From the NCBI RefSeq assembly GCF_041737375.1, contig NZ_JBGSRV010000010.1, positions 310,001 to 374,000 on the forward strand: 64,000 bases of DNA, written 5' to 3'. The notes beneath the pieces are model-generated. The model worked only from the letters and a program-made list of their open reading frames with translations. It was not told where the DNA came from and did no database searches. Below are positions 8,964 to 17,752 of the stretch, in pieces. The DNA is from Vampirovibrio sp041737375 (GTDB lineage Bacteria > Cyanobacteriota > Vampirovibrionia > Vampirovibrionales > Vampirovibrionaceae). Numbering within the stretch: position 1 is the first letter of the stretch; each line of letters begins with the position of its first letter. Position numbers and translations under genes: made by a program.

Positions 8964-10337
8964 TCAAGCATGAACAGAGGTAGACTCATGTTGTTTAATA
9001 AACTTGACCACGTTGGCCAGAGCCAAGGGAGTACCAAACCCACCGGATTTGGTAATAATCCAGCGCCCCAAATTGTCGATACTGAGCGGGATCGAATCAT
9101 CGGCCTCCGCCAGAATTTCCAGCTGCGTGCTTTTCAGTTGATTACAAACCTGACAGGTGGTTTCGCCCCCTACCAGTACCAGCTTCACAGATTTTTGCTG
9201 TAAAACCTCATCCACCAGCTGAGACAGCACCTTTTGGGCCTGCTGAGAGGCACTGGCCTCTGGTAAATTATGCTCTTTGGCCAAGCTCACCGTGCGGGCA
9301 TATGTTTCTTCTTTTAAGGCGCTGGAAAGCAGTACCGTATTTCGCTCGCCCAAAGCCGCTACTAATTTGTCTCGCAACTCATCCAGCGGACTCAAACCCA
9401 AAATTTGATCCGGGGTCAGCTCAAAAATTTCCAAATGGCTGCCTTGCCCGTAATAAGGGTAATTTTCCATCAATCGCAAGGCCTGTTGCCGACTGGTATC
9501 CGTGGTGCTGCCACTGACGATGAGAATGGGTGAAGGAGGCGCGGACAACCCTTTGTTTTGCTTGAAAGATAACGCTTTTTCTTCTGGCTGATTCGTCCAC
9601 AAAGCAGCCAAGGCATTGGCCAAACCGGCAGAACCGCAGGGAATCACACGGGCGTATTTCTGGGCTTTTTCAATGGCCAGCGCAATTTGCTCCAGGTCTT
9701 CATTGCTGGTGGCATCAATCACCACCAGTTTTTTGCCCTCTTCAATCAGTTCCTTCAGCTTCACCAGCATGGGCCCAGCCCCGTGCAACACCATAGAAAG
9801 CGGAATATGTCCCACCAGCCCCGGCTTGGTAGCCTGCCCCAGTAAAGTAGGAACATGCGATTGCCGCACAGGAAACAAAGGATCTCGGGCCACCACCGTT
9901 TTTTCCACCGGAACGCCTCGTACCAGTTGATAGCCGCCCACCGTACGCCGCCCCTCCAGGGGATAGGCTGGCACAATCACGGCGCATTGGGCTTTTAACT
10001 CATCCAGCATGCCCAGGCACTCATGGGCAATATGTCCACGCAGGGTGGAATCAATTTTTTTGTAGAAATTTTCCACACCCAGCTTATCCCGGCAAAAAGC
10101 CACCGATCGCCGCACCAGTGCTTGCGCCTCCAAAGGATCCATGTGCCGGGAGCCGGTATTGATGGACCACACCTGATTCTCTTCATCCGATCCCAAAACC
10201 CCTTCGGCCTTGGCCAGTTTTTGAAAATCCAGCAGGATATGGGTTTGGGCTTGCGCCGAAAAGAATTGCAAAGCCGTATCACAGGCACCTGTCAAATCGT
10301 CTGCCACAATGCCAACGCTTAAACCGGGAATTTGCAT
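8964..10337 (-). CDS. Four-carbon acid sugar kinase family protein (DUF1537)
   Basis: A 457-aa DUF1537 kinase. Family members phosphorylate D-threonate, D-erythronate or related four-carbon acids at O4. Visible motifs are VADDLTGACDTA near residue 12, KKIDSTLRGH, VPAYPLEGRRTVGG, PCGSAGLANAL, a Ser/Thr-rich VSGSTTDTSRQQ, and a C-terminal LVLVGGETTCQV followed by a GGFG turn. The ATG at 10337 has AAGGAG 4 nt upstream. The stop lies one or two bases before the proposed start of the pdxA-like gene, so the pair is probably co-transcribed and coupled. The exact substrate cannot be read from sequence. Confidence 0.93.
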   Translation of the reverse strand: MQIPGLSVGIVADDLTGACDTALQFFSAQAQTHILLDFQKLAKAEGVLGSDEENQVWSINTGSRHMDPLEAQALVRRSVAFCRDKLGVENFYKKIDSTLRGHIAHECLGMLDELKAQCAVIVPAYPLEGRRTVGGYQLVRGVPVEKTVVARDPLFPVRQSHVPTLLGQATKPGLVGHIPLSMVLHGAGPMLVKLKELIEEGKKLVVIDATSNEDLEQIALAIEKAQKYARVIPCGSAGLANALAALWTNQPEEKALSFKQNKGLSAPPSPILIVSGSTTDTSRQQALRLMENYPYYGQGSHLEIFELTPDQILGLSPLDELRDKLVAALGERNTVLLSSALKEETYARTVSLAKEHNLPEASASQQAQKVLSQLVDEVLQQKSVKLVLVGGETTCQVCNQLKSTQLEILAEADDSIPLSIDNLGRWIITKSGGFGTPLALANVVKFIKQHESTSVHA

Positions 10338-10370
10338 AAAACTCCTTAAATGCAGACAGGAAGAGGGAAG

Positions 10371-10376
10371 ATTATA
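10371..10376 (-). promoter_or_regulatory. Putative -10 element for the DUF1537/pdxA pair
   Basis: Consensus TATAAT on the reverse strand, about 35 bp upstream of the kinase ATG, with no good -35 at standard spacing. It lies in the gap after ssb, so the pair may have its own promoter. Confidence 0.35.
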
Positions 10377-10439
10377 GATTGGATACCAACATTTCGAGCC
10401 ATCAAACCCGTTACAGGCTCAATGCGATTGGGTTTGGGC

Positions 10440-10793
10440 TTAAAAAGCAGCTCCAGCTTCCATAGGGGCTGCGTTATCGCGCTTGGTGCCCACAAAGCCC
10501 ACATCGGTGGCCTTAATGTAGGGCCATTCCTTAGGATTGCCCGCTTGATCGTTGTAACGATTCACTTCCAGCTGGCCGGTAATGCTGACCAAAGCGCCTT
10601 TTTTAATCCATTCCCCTACAAATTCCGCTTTACGGCCCCACACTTCAATGGTGAACCAGTCGGTAATACGGTTTTCCTTGGAGTAGGTGCGATCAACGGC
10701 CACCGAAAAGCGGGCTTTCACGCTACCACTTTCAAAGTACTTGATTTCAGGATCCTGACCCAAACGGCCAACCACGGTAACAGAATTTGCCAT
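10440..10793 (-). CDS. ssb: Single-stranded DNA-binding protein
   Basis: SSB coats single-stranded DNA in replication and repair. The OB-fold is clear: NSVTVVGRLGQDPEIKY at the start, FSVAVDR, DWFTIEVWGRKAE, then GALVSITGQLEVNRY. The ATG at 10793 is preferred (117 aa) because GGAG lies 9 nt upstream. An in-frame ATG at 10808 overlaps that Shine-Dalgarno. The protein ends MEAGAAF soon after the OB-fold. It lacks both the long flexible linker and the acidic DDDIPF-like tip used by most bacterial SSBs to recruit partners. It may be a short cyanobacterial-type SSB, with another SSB elsewhere. Confidence 0.95.
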   Translation of the reverse strand: MANSVTVVGRLGQDPEIKYFESGSVKARFSVAVDRTYSKENRITDWFTIEVWGRKAEFVGEWIKKGALVSITGQLEVNRYNDQAGNPKEWPYIKATDVGFVGTKRDNAAPMEAGAAF

Positions 10794-10833
10794 GACGAAA
10801 TTCTCCAAAGCATTTTAAAGATGAATGAGCCGT

Positions 10834-10863
10834 ATTATACCGCAAGCATCCCACGCAGCCCAA
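10834..10863 (-). promoter_or_regulatory. Putative ssb promoter
   Basis: On the reverse strand, TTGGGC (10863-10858) is separated by 18 bp from a consensus TATAAT (10839-10834), about 40 bp upstream of the ssb ATG. This is one of the better promoter matches in the window. Confidence 0.55.
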
Positions 10864-10911
10864 TGGCCCGAAGCCGGGGTGTTAAGCAGCCGAAACGTTT
10901 CACAACGAACC

Positions 10912-11775
10912 TCAGGCATCTTCGCCCAATAGGGCCTGAATTTCCTGATGCAGTCCGTTTCCGTTACTGCCCACCAGATGAATGCGCCGATCGCCATAAG
11001 GCACCGCGCCACCGGTTGGGTTGGTCACCAACCCACCGGCTTCTTCTACCAGCAAAATGCCTGCGGCGATATCCCACACCGAAAGCTTGAGTTCCCAAAA
11101 GGCATCCAATCGGCCACTGGCCACATAGGCCAAATCCAGCGCCGCCGCTCCGGGACGCCGAACCCCGTGGCACTTCGGGGCAATCCGCTGAAAGTGATCA
11201 ATATTATTCATGGAGGAAGTGGCGATATCGTAAGGGAACCCCGTTGCCAGCAAGGCGTGATCCAGGGTATGAACCCGGTTTTTACTCACAAAAACAGGCT
11301 GATCGTTCAGAAAAGCCCCTCGGTTTTTCAGGGCGTAAAACATCTCTTTTTTTAAAGGGTCGTACACCACCCCGATTTGAGGCACCCCTTCAAAGAAATA
11401 AGCGATAGACACCGCAAAGTGCGGGAAACCATGGGCGTAATTGGTAGTGCCATCCAGCGGATCCACCACCCAGGTATTGGACAGATCGATGGACTGGCCT
11501 TCCTGAAAGGTTTCTTCAGTTACAAACAAGATATCGGGGCAGGCTTTACGCAACACATCCACAATGGCCGCGTCGCACTCTTTATCCACCGCCGTTACCA
11601 GATCAATGCTGGTGCCTTTGATATCCACCTGAATCACTTTACCAAAGGAGGCCATCTGGATTTTTCCGGCCACCAAAGCAGCCTGTTTGGCCGCTTTTAA
11701 ACAGCGGTCCTCTTTCTCTGGAGTCATCGGATTGACCTTAGTGGCCTCATTGATTTCAGGGGTAATACCAAGCAT
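10912..11775 (-). CDS. suhB: Inositol monophosphatase family protein
   Basis: A 287-aa Mg2+-dependent, Li+-sensitive type phosphatase of the inositol monophosphatase/SuhB family, which hydrolyses inositol-1-phosphate and related sugar phosphates. The metal-binding motifs are present: the glutamate pair in VTEETF, WVVDPLDGTTNYAHG around 92-106, and the C-terminal WELKLSVWDIAAGILLVEEAGG. The ATG at 11775 has GGAGG about 9 nt upstream. In enterobacteria SuhB also joins antitermination complexes with NusA; nothing here shows whether that applies. It is divergent from dusB across a short gap with a palindrome. Confidence 0.94.
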   Translation of the reverse strand: MLGITPEINEATKVNPMTPEKEDRCLKAAKQAALVAGKIQMASFGKVIQVDIKGTSIDLVTAVDKECDAAIVDVLRKACPDILFVTEETFQEGQSIDLSNTWVVDPLDGTTNYAHGFPHFAVSIAYFFEGVPQIGVVYDPLKKEMFYALKNRGAFLNDQPVFVSKNRVHTLDHALLATGFPYDIATSSMNNIDHFQRIAPKCHGVRRPGAAALDLAYVASGRLDAFWELKLSVWDIAAGILLVEEAGGLVTNPTGGAVPYGDRRIHLVGSNGNGLHQEIQALLGEDA

Positions 11776-11793
11776 TTTTAGACGCCTCCGGTT

Positions 11794-11812
11794 TTAGATA
11801 TGATATATCTAA
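11794..11812. promoter_or_regulatory. Palindrome between divergent suhB and dusB
   Basis: TTAGATAT-GAT-ATATCTAA: perfect 8-bp arms around a 3-bp centre, in the middle of the 79-bp gap between two divergent genes. It could be an operator. It also contains TATGAT-like sequences on both strands and may simply hold overlapping -10 elements. Confidence 0.4.
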
Positions 11813-11854
11813 CCATAGACGCATTTTCTGTACAGAAGTTGAGCCCCTTTCCCC

Positions 11855-12904
11855 ATGATTGCAAATTCTCCAAACTCTGTTTTTTCCACGCCCCTGCAAA
11901 TTGGGTCTGTTTCCGTGAACAGCCGGGTTATTTTGGCCCCCATGGCCGGTGTGACCGATGTGGTATTTCGGGGTCTGGTACGCCGTTGGGCGCCAGACTC
12001 GCTGATTTGCACCGAGATGATCAGCTCTAACGGGCTGGTGTACTCCAAGCGCTTTGACGCCCCCATTCTGGATAAAACGATTGTCGATCAACCCATTGCC
12101 TACCAATTGGCGGCCCATCGGGAAGAAGTGCTGCTAGAAGCGGCCCGTGCCATTATTCGAGACAAACAGCCCGATACGCTAGACATTAATATGGGCTGTC
12201 CGGTTAAAAAAATTACCGGCAACTTTGAAGGCTGCGCCCTGATGAAAGAGCCGGACCTGGCCTACAAGCTCATTTCCTCGCTGGTTAAAGCGCTGGAGCA
12301 AGATGGCACCCCCACCCCGGTTACCGTGAAGTTCCGTCTGGGCTGGGACAGTGAAACCATGAACTATCTGGAATTTGGCAAAATGTGTCAGGACGCCGGG
12401 GCCAGCATGGTCACTTTGCATGCCCGAACCCGCGCTCAGGGCTATAAACCGGGCTGCAAGTGGGAAGCCTTTGGCGAGCTGAAGGAAGCCCTCAGCATTC
12501 CTGTGATTGCCAATGGCGATATTGTGTCCATGGAAGACGCTTTGCATGTGATGAACACCTACGGGGTGGATGGGGTAATGATTGGCCGGGGCACTCAAGG
12601 CCAACCCTGGCTGATTGGCGGGATTGATGAAGCCCTGAAAACCGGCAAGCCGGTCGAAGCCCCCAATATCAAACTTCGATTGGAAAGCGCTTATGAGCAT
12701 GCCCGCCTGCTGGTGGATTATCGGGGTGAAGTGACCGGTGTAAAAGAAATGCGCCGCCACCTGACCGATTACGTGAAGGGTTTCCCCGGTGCCAGCGGCT
12801 ACCGTAGCCGCCTCACCAGTGTCAGCACCCTGCAAGAAGTCCACGCCATTCTGGATGAAATCGCCGCCTACGCCGCCTCTCTGGAGTTGGCCGTGGCGGT
12901 TTAA
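11855..12904 (+). CDS. dusB: tRNA-dihydrouridine synthase
   Basis: FMN-dependent enzyme reducing uridines in the tRNA D-loop. The 349-aa TIM-barrel protein shows LAPMAGVTDVVFR, the catalytic-cysteine motif DINMGCPVKKI, VKFRLGWD, TLHARTRAQGY, the phosphate-binding VIANGDI, and GVMIGRGTQGQPWLI. Length matches bacterial DusB. The ATG at 11855 lacks a strong Shine-Dalgarno sequence. DusB is the most likely subgroup, and exact target position is inferred only. Confidence 0.94.
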   Translation: MIANSPNSVFSTPLQIGSVSVNSRVILAPMAGVTDVVFRGLVRRWAPDSLICTEMISSNGLVYSKRFDAPILDKTIVDQPIAYQLAAHREEVLLEAARAIIRDKQPDTLDINMGCPVKKITGNFEGCALMKEPDLAYKLISSLVKALEQDGTPTPVTVKFRLGWDSETMNYLEFGKMCQDAGASMVTLHARTRAQGYKPGCKWEAFGELKEALSIPVIANGDIVSMEDALHVMNTYGVDGVMIGRGTQGQPWLIGGIDEALKTGKPVEAPNIKLRLESAYEHARLLVDYRGEVTGVKEMRRHLTDYVKGFPGASGYRSRLTSVSTLQEVHAILDEIAAYAASLELAVAV

Positions 12905-13023
12905 AAGCGAGCGCTCACAAACCATGCAGGCTCCTCCATCCTTCCGATGGCGGGAGGGGGGAAATTCTGTAAGCTGAAGGTATTTCCGGGAACTGGATAA
13001 CCCACAGCAATCGGGATTCGTGA

Positions 13024-16000
13024 GTGCGCATGCAATATGGCCCTTTTCAAACCAGCGTTAGCCTAACGCTTAGCCTGTGGTTGGGTGTAGCCCTTCCGGG
13101 GGCAGTTTGGGCAGAAACCGACTGGTACACCCTGAAGGCCAATGGGCAAGTGATTGGCAAGGTGGGCATTCACAGCTACCCGGCGGTGGGCGATCAGGCT
13201 GGCACGGTCACCGAGGTCAGTCACGTCAATCACTTCACCCGGCAAGGCAGCCCGTTTGAGGTAAACTCCCTCAGCCGGTTTGTGGAAAGCCCCCAAGCCC
13301 ACAAGGCGCTGCGCTTTAGTTATCGCTACGATTTGGGCGAACAACCCCTGATAGAGGCCCACGGCCAACTGAACAACAACGCCCTTGATATGCGCCTGCT
13401 GCGGGAAAACACCGAAACCACCGGGCAGGCCCCGGCCGGAGCGGACTTTTTGTTTCCCGGCGGAGAAGGCATCAAGCAGATTTACCGCCAGCACTACGGG
13501 GATAAACCGGGCGCTGCCTTCTCCTATCAAACCTTGCATCTGGGGGTTCAGCCCCAAGTGGTCAACACCGCCGTTAAAACCCTGCACCGGGAAAAACTGG
13601 CCTTGGCCACGGGAGAATCCAAGCCCGTCCGCAAGTTTGAGCTAAGTACGGCAGCGGATAACCCTCAAAAAATTTACGAGTGGCGAGACGCCCAAGGCAA
13701 GCTCTACAAGTCTCAAACCGTGGGGCTGGGCGGCATGGAAATGGTGTATGCCTCTCAGCGGCAAGTGCGCGAAATTGATCGTCAAACCATCGATTTGGTA
13801 AACGCCTCGGCGGTGATGAGCGCCACCATTCCCCAAGCCCGAATGACCCATGAGGCGTTGTATAAACTGTCGCCGCTGGCTGGGCAATCCATTCATTTGC
13901 AGGCTGAATTTCCGGAAAGCTTGATGCAAAAACAGGTTCCCGGCGTGAAAGGCGATGGCGCTAACACCCTGCATTTACAAGTGCGTAGCCAGCAACCGGC
14001 AGATGCCTTGGCCCCTTTTCCCATTCAGTTTGATCCCACTTTTTTAAAAGCCACGCCCTATTTACAGGTGAACGATCCCCAACTGGATCAAACCGCACTT
14101 ACCATAACCGGCCAGGAAAAACGGGCCTATTACGCCGCCCAGCAGTTACGAGAATGGGTCTATCGCAATATTGCCTACAAGGATTTAACCCTGGGGTTTG
14201 CCTCCGCTCAGGAAACCCTGCAACGCCAACAAGGCGATTGCACCGAGCATGCCGTATTACTAGCGGCCCTGCTGCGGGCGGTGGGAATTCCGTCTCGAGT
14301 GGCCATTGGGCTGATTTATCTGCAGGAGCCGGGATCTGAGCTTGGGAAATTTGTGTTTCACATGTGGACGGAAGCCTATATTGGCAACCCGAATCAAGGA
14401 GACTGGGTGCCGCTGGATGCCACCAACCCGGAACCCTTAACCGATGCCACCCATATTAAACTGGCCGATAGCCCCCTTTCCGCACCCGGCGATTTAATTC
14501 ATCTGACTGAGCGGGTGACCAACATCATGGGAAAAGTGCGGCTGGATGTGGTGAAAGCCCTATCGCCCACCCAAAGCGTATTAAGCATTCCCCAAAACAG
14601 CGGCGCCACCGCCCTGCACATTGCCAAACTGGACATTGAGCGCATGGATATACAGGCGCTTTCCAAACAGGCCATCCAGCATTTTCGGGTTGATTTGCCT
14701 CCCGCCGCCTTATCGCCGGATAGCGCTGAAGGCCTTTTTACCAGCGGCATGGAAGCCCAGAGCAAAGGGCTGTCAACACAAGCCAGACAGGCCTTCACCC
14801 AATCGCTTAGCAAAGTGCGGCATCCGGTTGCCTTGTATCAAATGGGGGAGCGCTTACTGGCTGTAGGACAATACCACTTGGCCAAACAGGCATTTACCCA
14901 AGCCCAAATACAGGATGAAACGCTGGCCCCCCTGGTGGCCAACTGGATGCGGGCGGGACTGCCAGAAACGGAACTGCCCCCCGCTTTGGCAGAGCGCTTT
15001 GAGCAGGCCATCGCCCAGCACTATCAAGGGGCTAGCGCCTCGGCTTGCCAGCAATTTCAGGCACTCACCCAGCAAAACATAGGAGCCTTCTTTCCGGCCT
15101 ACCGGGGATTGGGAGAAAGCTGCTCGGGTTCGCCAGCCGTTCAGGCTTTCAAAACCGCTTTAAGCATCAACCCCAATGACTTTCAAAGCGCCGAAAGCCT
15201 GGGCGATTTTTTAATGGAAAATCCAAACCCAAAAAATCAAGGCGCTTATTATGAAGAAGCAGCGCAAGCTTATCAACGGGCCATCAAAAGCTTAAGCGGC
15301 CAACCGTTTGCCCGATCCAAGCCCTGGGTTTCCCATCTGGAAGGCAAACTGCACATGGCCACCGGCGCCGCCCGTATCAGCCGAAACCCCAAAGATCCCC
15401 AAGGCTGGCTGCATATTGGCAAAGGGCTGGCCCTTCAGCACCGCACCCAAGAGGCCCAGCAAGCCCTGGAAAACGCCCTCGCCCTTCAACCGGGCGAGCC
15501 GGAAGCCTTGATGTATCGCTATCAAACGGCGCTGGCGCAATTTGACTGGGCATATTTGAAAGCCCACCAAAATCAATTAACCACGCTGAGCAACCACCAT
15601 CATTTGGCGGCCCACCTGCTGGCCCAGTATCAAATGCGGATACGTGCCTATGAACCGGCACTGGCCATGGCCCAAAAGGCCGTTGCCCTGAATCCGGCGA
15701 ATGGCGATGGCTATGAAACGCTTTTTGAAATTTACCAACGCATGGCCGATCAGGCGCTGTGGCAAAAACCGCCTACAGGGCCTCAAAATGCCAATATTTT
15801 TCAACAAAAAGCTGAAAACGCCTTGAAAACAGGGATTCGTCAATCCACCGATTTTTCTGAAAACGAGACGCTCACCCTCACCCTGGGCCACGATTTGCTG
15901 GGGAAAAACCGGGCGGAGGAGGCCCTGAGCTATACCAATCAAGTGCTCAGCGAAAACCCGTTGAATGGCCCCGCCCACTGGCTAAGGGGAAAAGCCTTGT

Positions 16001-16845
16001 TTTACACAGGTCAATACCAGCCCGCCCAAGCCGCTTTGAAAACAGCCCTGATTTTACTGCCCAACGATCCAGACACGCTGACCACCTTGGGCCAATTGGC
16101 GGAAGAGCAGGGTCGAGAGGCTGAAGCCATGGACTATTACCAGCAAGCCTACAAAGCGGATGCCTCCAGTCACGCAGCCTCTCAAGCCCTACGCCGGTTG
16201 ATGGAACAACGGCAAGTGGCTGGGAAAAAACCGCCCGCCACCCTGCAACTATCCCCGGATGCACACGATTATCTGGTGCAATTTGTGGCGCTAAACGCGC
16301 AAATTGAAAACAGCAACCGGGCCATCAACAACACCCGGCTGAACTTACACGCCAAAGGCAACCAATTTACCATCAGCCGCCTGGAAGCGCTGAAACAGTG
16401 CATTCACTTCATGCAAACCGCCGACCGGCAGCAGCGCCAGTTTTATCGTGAACTGGAAAATTTACCAACGCCCCCTCCATTTTCGACGCTGCGGTTTAAT
16501 TACTTGCAAACCCTGCGCCAGTTGCTCGCTTTGCGCCATGAATCCTTGATTCAACAGGGCGTATTTTCAGAAACGCAGTATTCAAAAATCATGCAGGCCG
16601 CTCAACAAACCGATCTAAAAATTCTGGAAACCCAAAATCAATTGGGAGGCCTTTTGCAACAAGCGCTGGGCCAATTGCCCTTGCCACAGGCCAATGGCAT
16701 TGCCTTGCAAGCGGGCTGGAACCCTCAGGCCCTCACGTTGGAATTAACCAAAGCCACCCAACGCCTCTCCGACTCTGCAACCCAAAGCGCCACGCAGCCC
16801 GCACCAGAGCCTTCCCAAAAACCCACCACCAAACAACCGCATTAA
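13024..16845 (+). CDS. Large exported transglutaminase-like/TPR protein
   Basis: A 1273-aa protein, the largest in the window. An N-terminal signal peptide (hydrophobic segment LTLSLWLGVALPG, likely cleavage after VWA) sends it across the inner membrane. A beta-rich region of ~330 residues follows, then a transglutaminase-like core. That core has an intact Cys-His-Asp triad: C406 in GDCTEH, H446 in FHMWTEAY and D465 in VPLDATNP (numbered from GTG 13024). From ~560 to ~1080 the sequence is a series of TPR-like helical pairs (for example ALALQPGEPEALMYRY and ALNPANGDGYETLFEIY), and the C-terminus is Gln/helix-rich. An ATG at 13030 is an alternative start. Bacterial members of the fold are usually peptidases or isopeptide-forming enzymes; the substrate is unknown. 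Confidence 0.9.
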   Translation: MRMQYGPFQTSVSLTLSLWLGVALPGAVWAETDWYTLKANGQVIGKVGIHSYPAVGDQAGTVTEVSHVNHFTRQGSPFEVNSLSRFVESPQAHKALRFSYRYDLGEQPLIEAHGQLNNNALDMRLLRENTETTGQAPAGADFLFPGGEGIKQIYRQHYGDKPGAAFSYQTLHLGVQPQVVNTAVKTLHREKLALATGESKPVRKFELSTAADNPQKIYEWRDAQGKLYKSQTVGLGGMEMVYASQRQVREIDRQTIDLVNASAVMSATIPQARMTHEALYKLSPLAGQSIHLQAEFPESLMQKQVPGVKGDGANTLHLQVRSQQPADALAPFPIQFDPTFLKATPYLQVNDPQLDQTALTITGQEKRAYYAAQQLREWVYRNIAYKDLTLGFASAQETLQRQQGDCTEHAVLLAALLRAVGIPSRVAIGLIYLQEPGSELGKFVFHMWTEAYIGNPNQGDWVPLDATNPEPLTDATHIKLADSPLSAPGDLIHLTERVTNIMGKVRLDVVKALSPTQSVLSIPQNSGATALHIAKLDIERMDIQALSKQAIQHFRVDLPPAALSPDSAEGLFTSGMEAQSKGLSTQARQAFTQSLSKVRHPVALYQMGERLLAVGQYHLAKQAFTQAQIQDETLAPLVANWMRAGLPETELPPALAERFEQAIAQHYQGASASACQQFQALTQQNIGAFFPAYRGLGESCSGSPAVQAFKTALSINPNDFQSAESLGDFLMENPNPKNQGAYYEEAAQAYQRAIKSLSGQPFARSKPWVSHLEGKLHMATGAARISRNPKDPQGWLHIGKGLALQHRTQEAQQALENALALQPGEPEALMYRYQTALAQFDWAYLKAHQNQLTTLSNHHHLAAHLLAQYQMRIRAYEPALAMAQKAVALNPANGDGYETLFEIYQRMADQALWQKPPTGPQNANIFQQKAENALKTGIRQSTDFSENETLTLTLGHDLLGKNRAEEALSYTNQVLSENPLNGPAHWLRGKALFYTGQYQPAQAALKTALILLPNDPDTLTTLGQLAEEQGREAEAMDYYQQAYKADASSHAASQALRRLMEQRQVAGKKPPATLQLSPDAHDYLVQFVALNAQIENSNRAINNTRLNLHAKGNQFTISRLEALKQCIHFMQTADRQQRQFYRELENLPTPPPFSTLRFNYLQTLRQLLALRHESLIQQGVFSETQYSKIMQAAQQTDLKILETQNQLGGLLQQALGQLPLPQANGIALQAGWNPQALTLELTKATQRLSDSATQSATQPAPEPSQKPTTKQPH

Positions 16846-16854
16846 CCGGGGGAC

Positions 16855-17610
16855 TTAAACGGGAGAATGGAGCGCCCGCTTTAACTGCTGGCACCAATCC
16901 GTACACAGGGCCAGCAAAGCATGGGCCAGCAGGGTATCGGCATGCGTTTCATTTTTCCACGGTTTCCAGGCGCATTTTTCATACACAAACGATAAAGGCG
17001 TTTCAGGATAACTTTGGCACAGAGCGGGTCGTTTATCCGTGCCATAAACCGTACAGCGATTGTCTTCTCCCACATAAGGGCAATGGTAAAAAAAGATCGA
17101 TTCCTCGCCTGAGGCCTCTTCCCCGGCCTCAGCCAAAGCGGCGGCCACAATCTCAGGAGCTTTTTCCCGTGCTTTTTGCCGAGAGGCGTATGGCAAAAAC
17201 ACAGAAGTAAACTGCCGAGCAAATTCATCCCCCGCCTCCGCCCGCGAACGCAAGGTGGGGTAATCCGCATCGGTACTGGCCATGCGGCAACAGGCACCGC
17301 ACATATGGCAACTGAACGTGTTTTTGTAGGTTTCTATCTGTTGCAGTTTATTTAAAATTTCCAGCCCGATTTCCTGCTCCAGCACCCGCAGCACTTCCTG
17401 CTGCCAAGCCCGAAAGCCACAGCCTTGATGTGTGGGTCGCAGGGCCTCATTGAAGGTGGAGACTACGCCATCCTTACCACCGGGACAACCGGCGCATGCA
17501 TAGTGCGCCTTTAGGCTCAACAATTGGGATTCCAGCGAAAGGGCCGCCTGACGCAACATTTCCCGGTATTGTTGTTTTGTATTGGCTAATAAACGATAAT
17601 GGGGTTGCAT
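16855..17610 (-). CDS. CxxCxxCC (YkgJ/UPF0153) family protein
   Basis: A 251-aa cysteine-rich protein with the zinc/iron-binding signature of the YkgJ-like family: CHMCGACCRM near residue 100, a later CPYV-x5-CTVY and PALCQSYP, with an extra CAGCPG motif near the N-terminus. Such proteins are predicted metal-binding Fe-S or Zn proteins of uncertain function. No signal peptide is seen. It is convergent with the TGase-TPR gene, 9 bp apart. The start codon has no convincing Shine-Dalgarno sequence. Confidence 0.85.
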   Translation of the reverse strand: MQPHYRLLANTKQQYREMLRQAALSLESQLLSLKAHYACAGCPGGKDGVVSTFNEALRPTHQGCGFRAWQQEVLRVLEQEIGLEILNKLQQIETYKNTFSCHMCGACCRMASTDADYPTLRSRAEAGDEFARQFTSVFLPYASRQKAREKAPEIVAAALAEAGEEASGEESIFFYHCPYVGEDNRCTVYGTDKRPALCQSYPETPLSFVYEKCAWKPWKNETHADTLLAHALLALCTDWCQQLKRALHSPV

Positions 17611-17752
17611 CCAACTATTGTAATGGTTACTACCGTTATTGAGCGCAACCGGAAGCCACCCATCTCAATAAAACAAGCGACTCAGCCACCCCACCAGGCT
17701 CTGGAGTATGGCCGGTCGGGTTAGTGCCATCAAAAAAAATAAGGCCGAATTG

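Noticed and set aside
10350..11090. Forward-strand open frame of 246 codons over ssb and suhB
   Set aside because: Antisense to two real genes and spans the ssb promoter; no motif.
12179..12925. Reverse-strand open frame of 248 codons inside dusB
   Set aside because: Antisense to conserved dusB motifs, with no protein-like features of its own.
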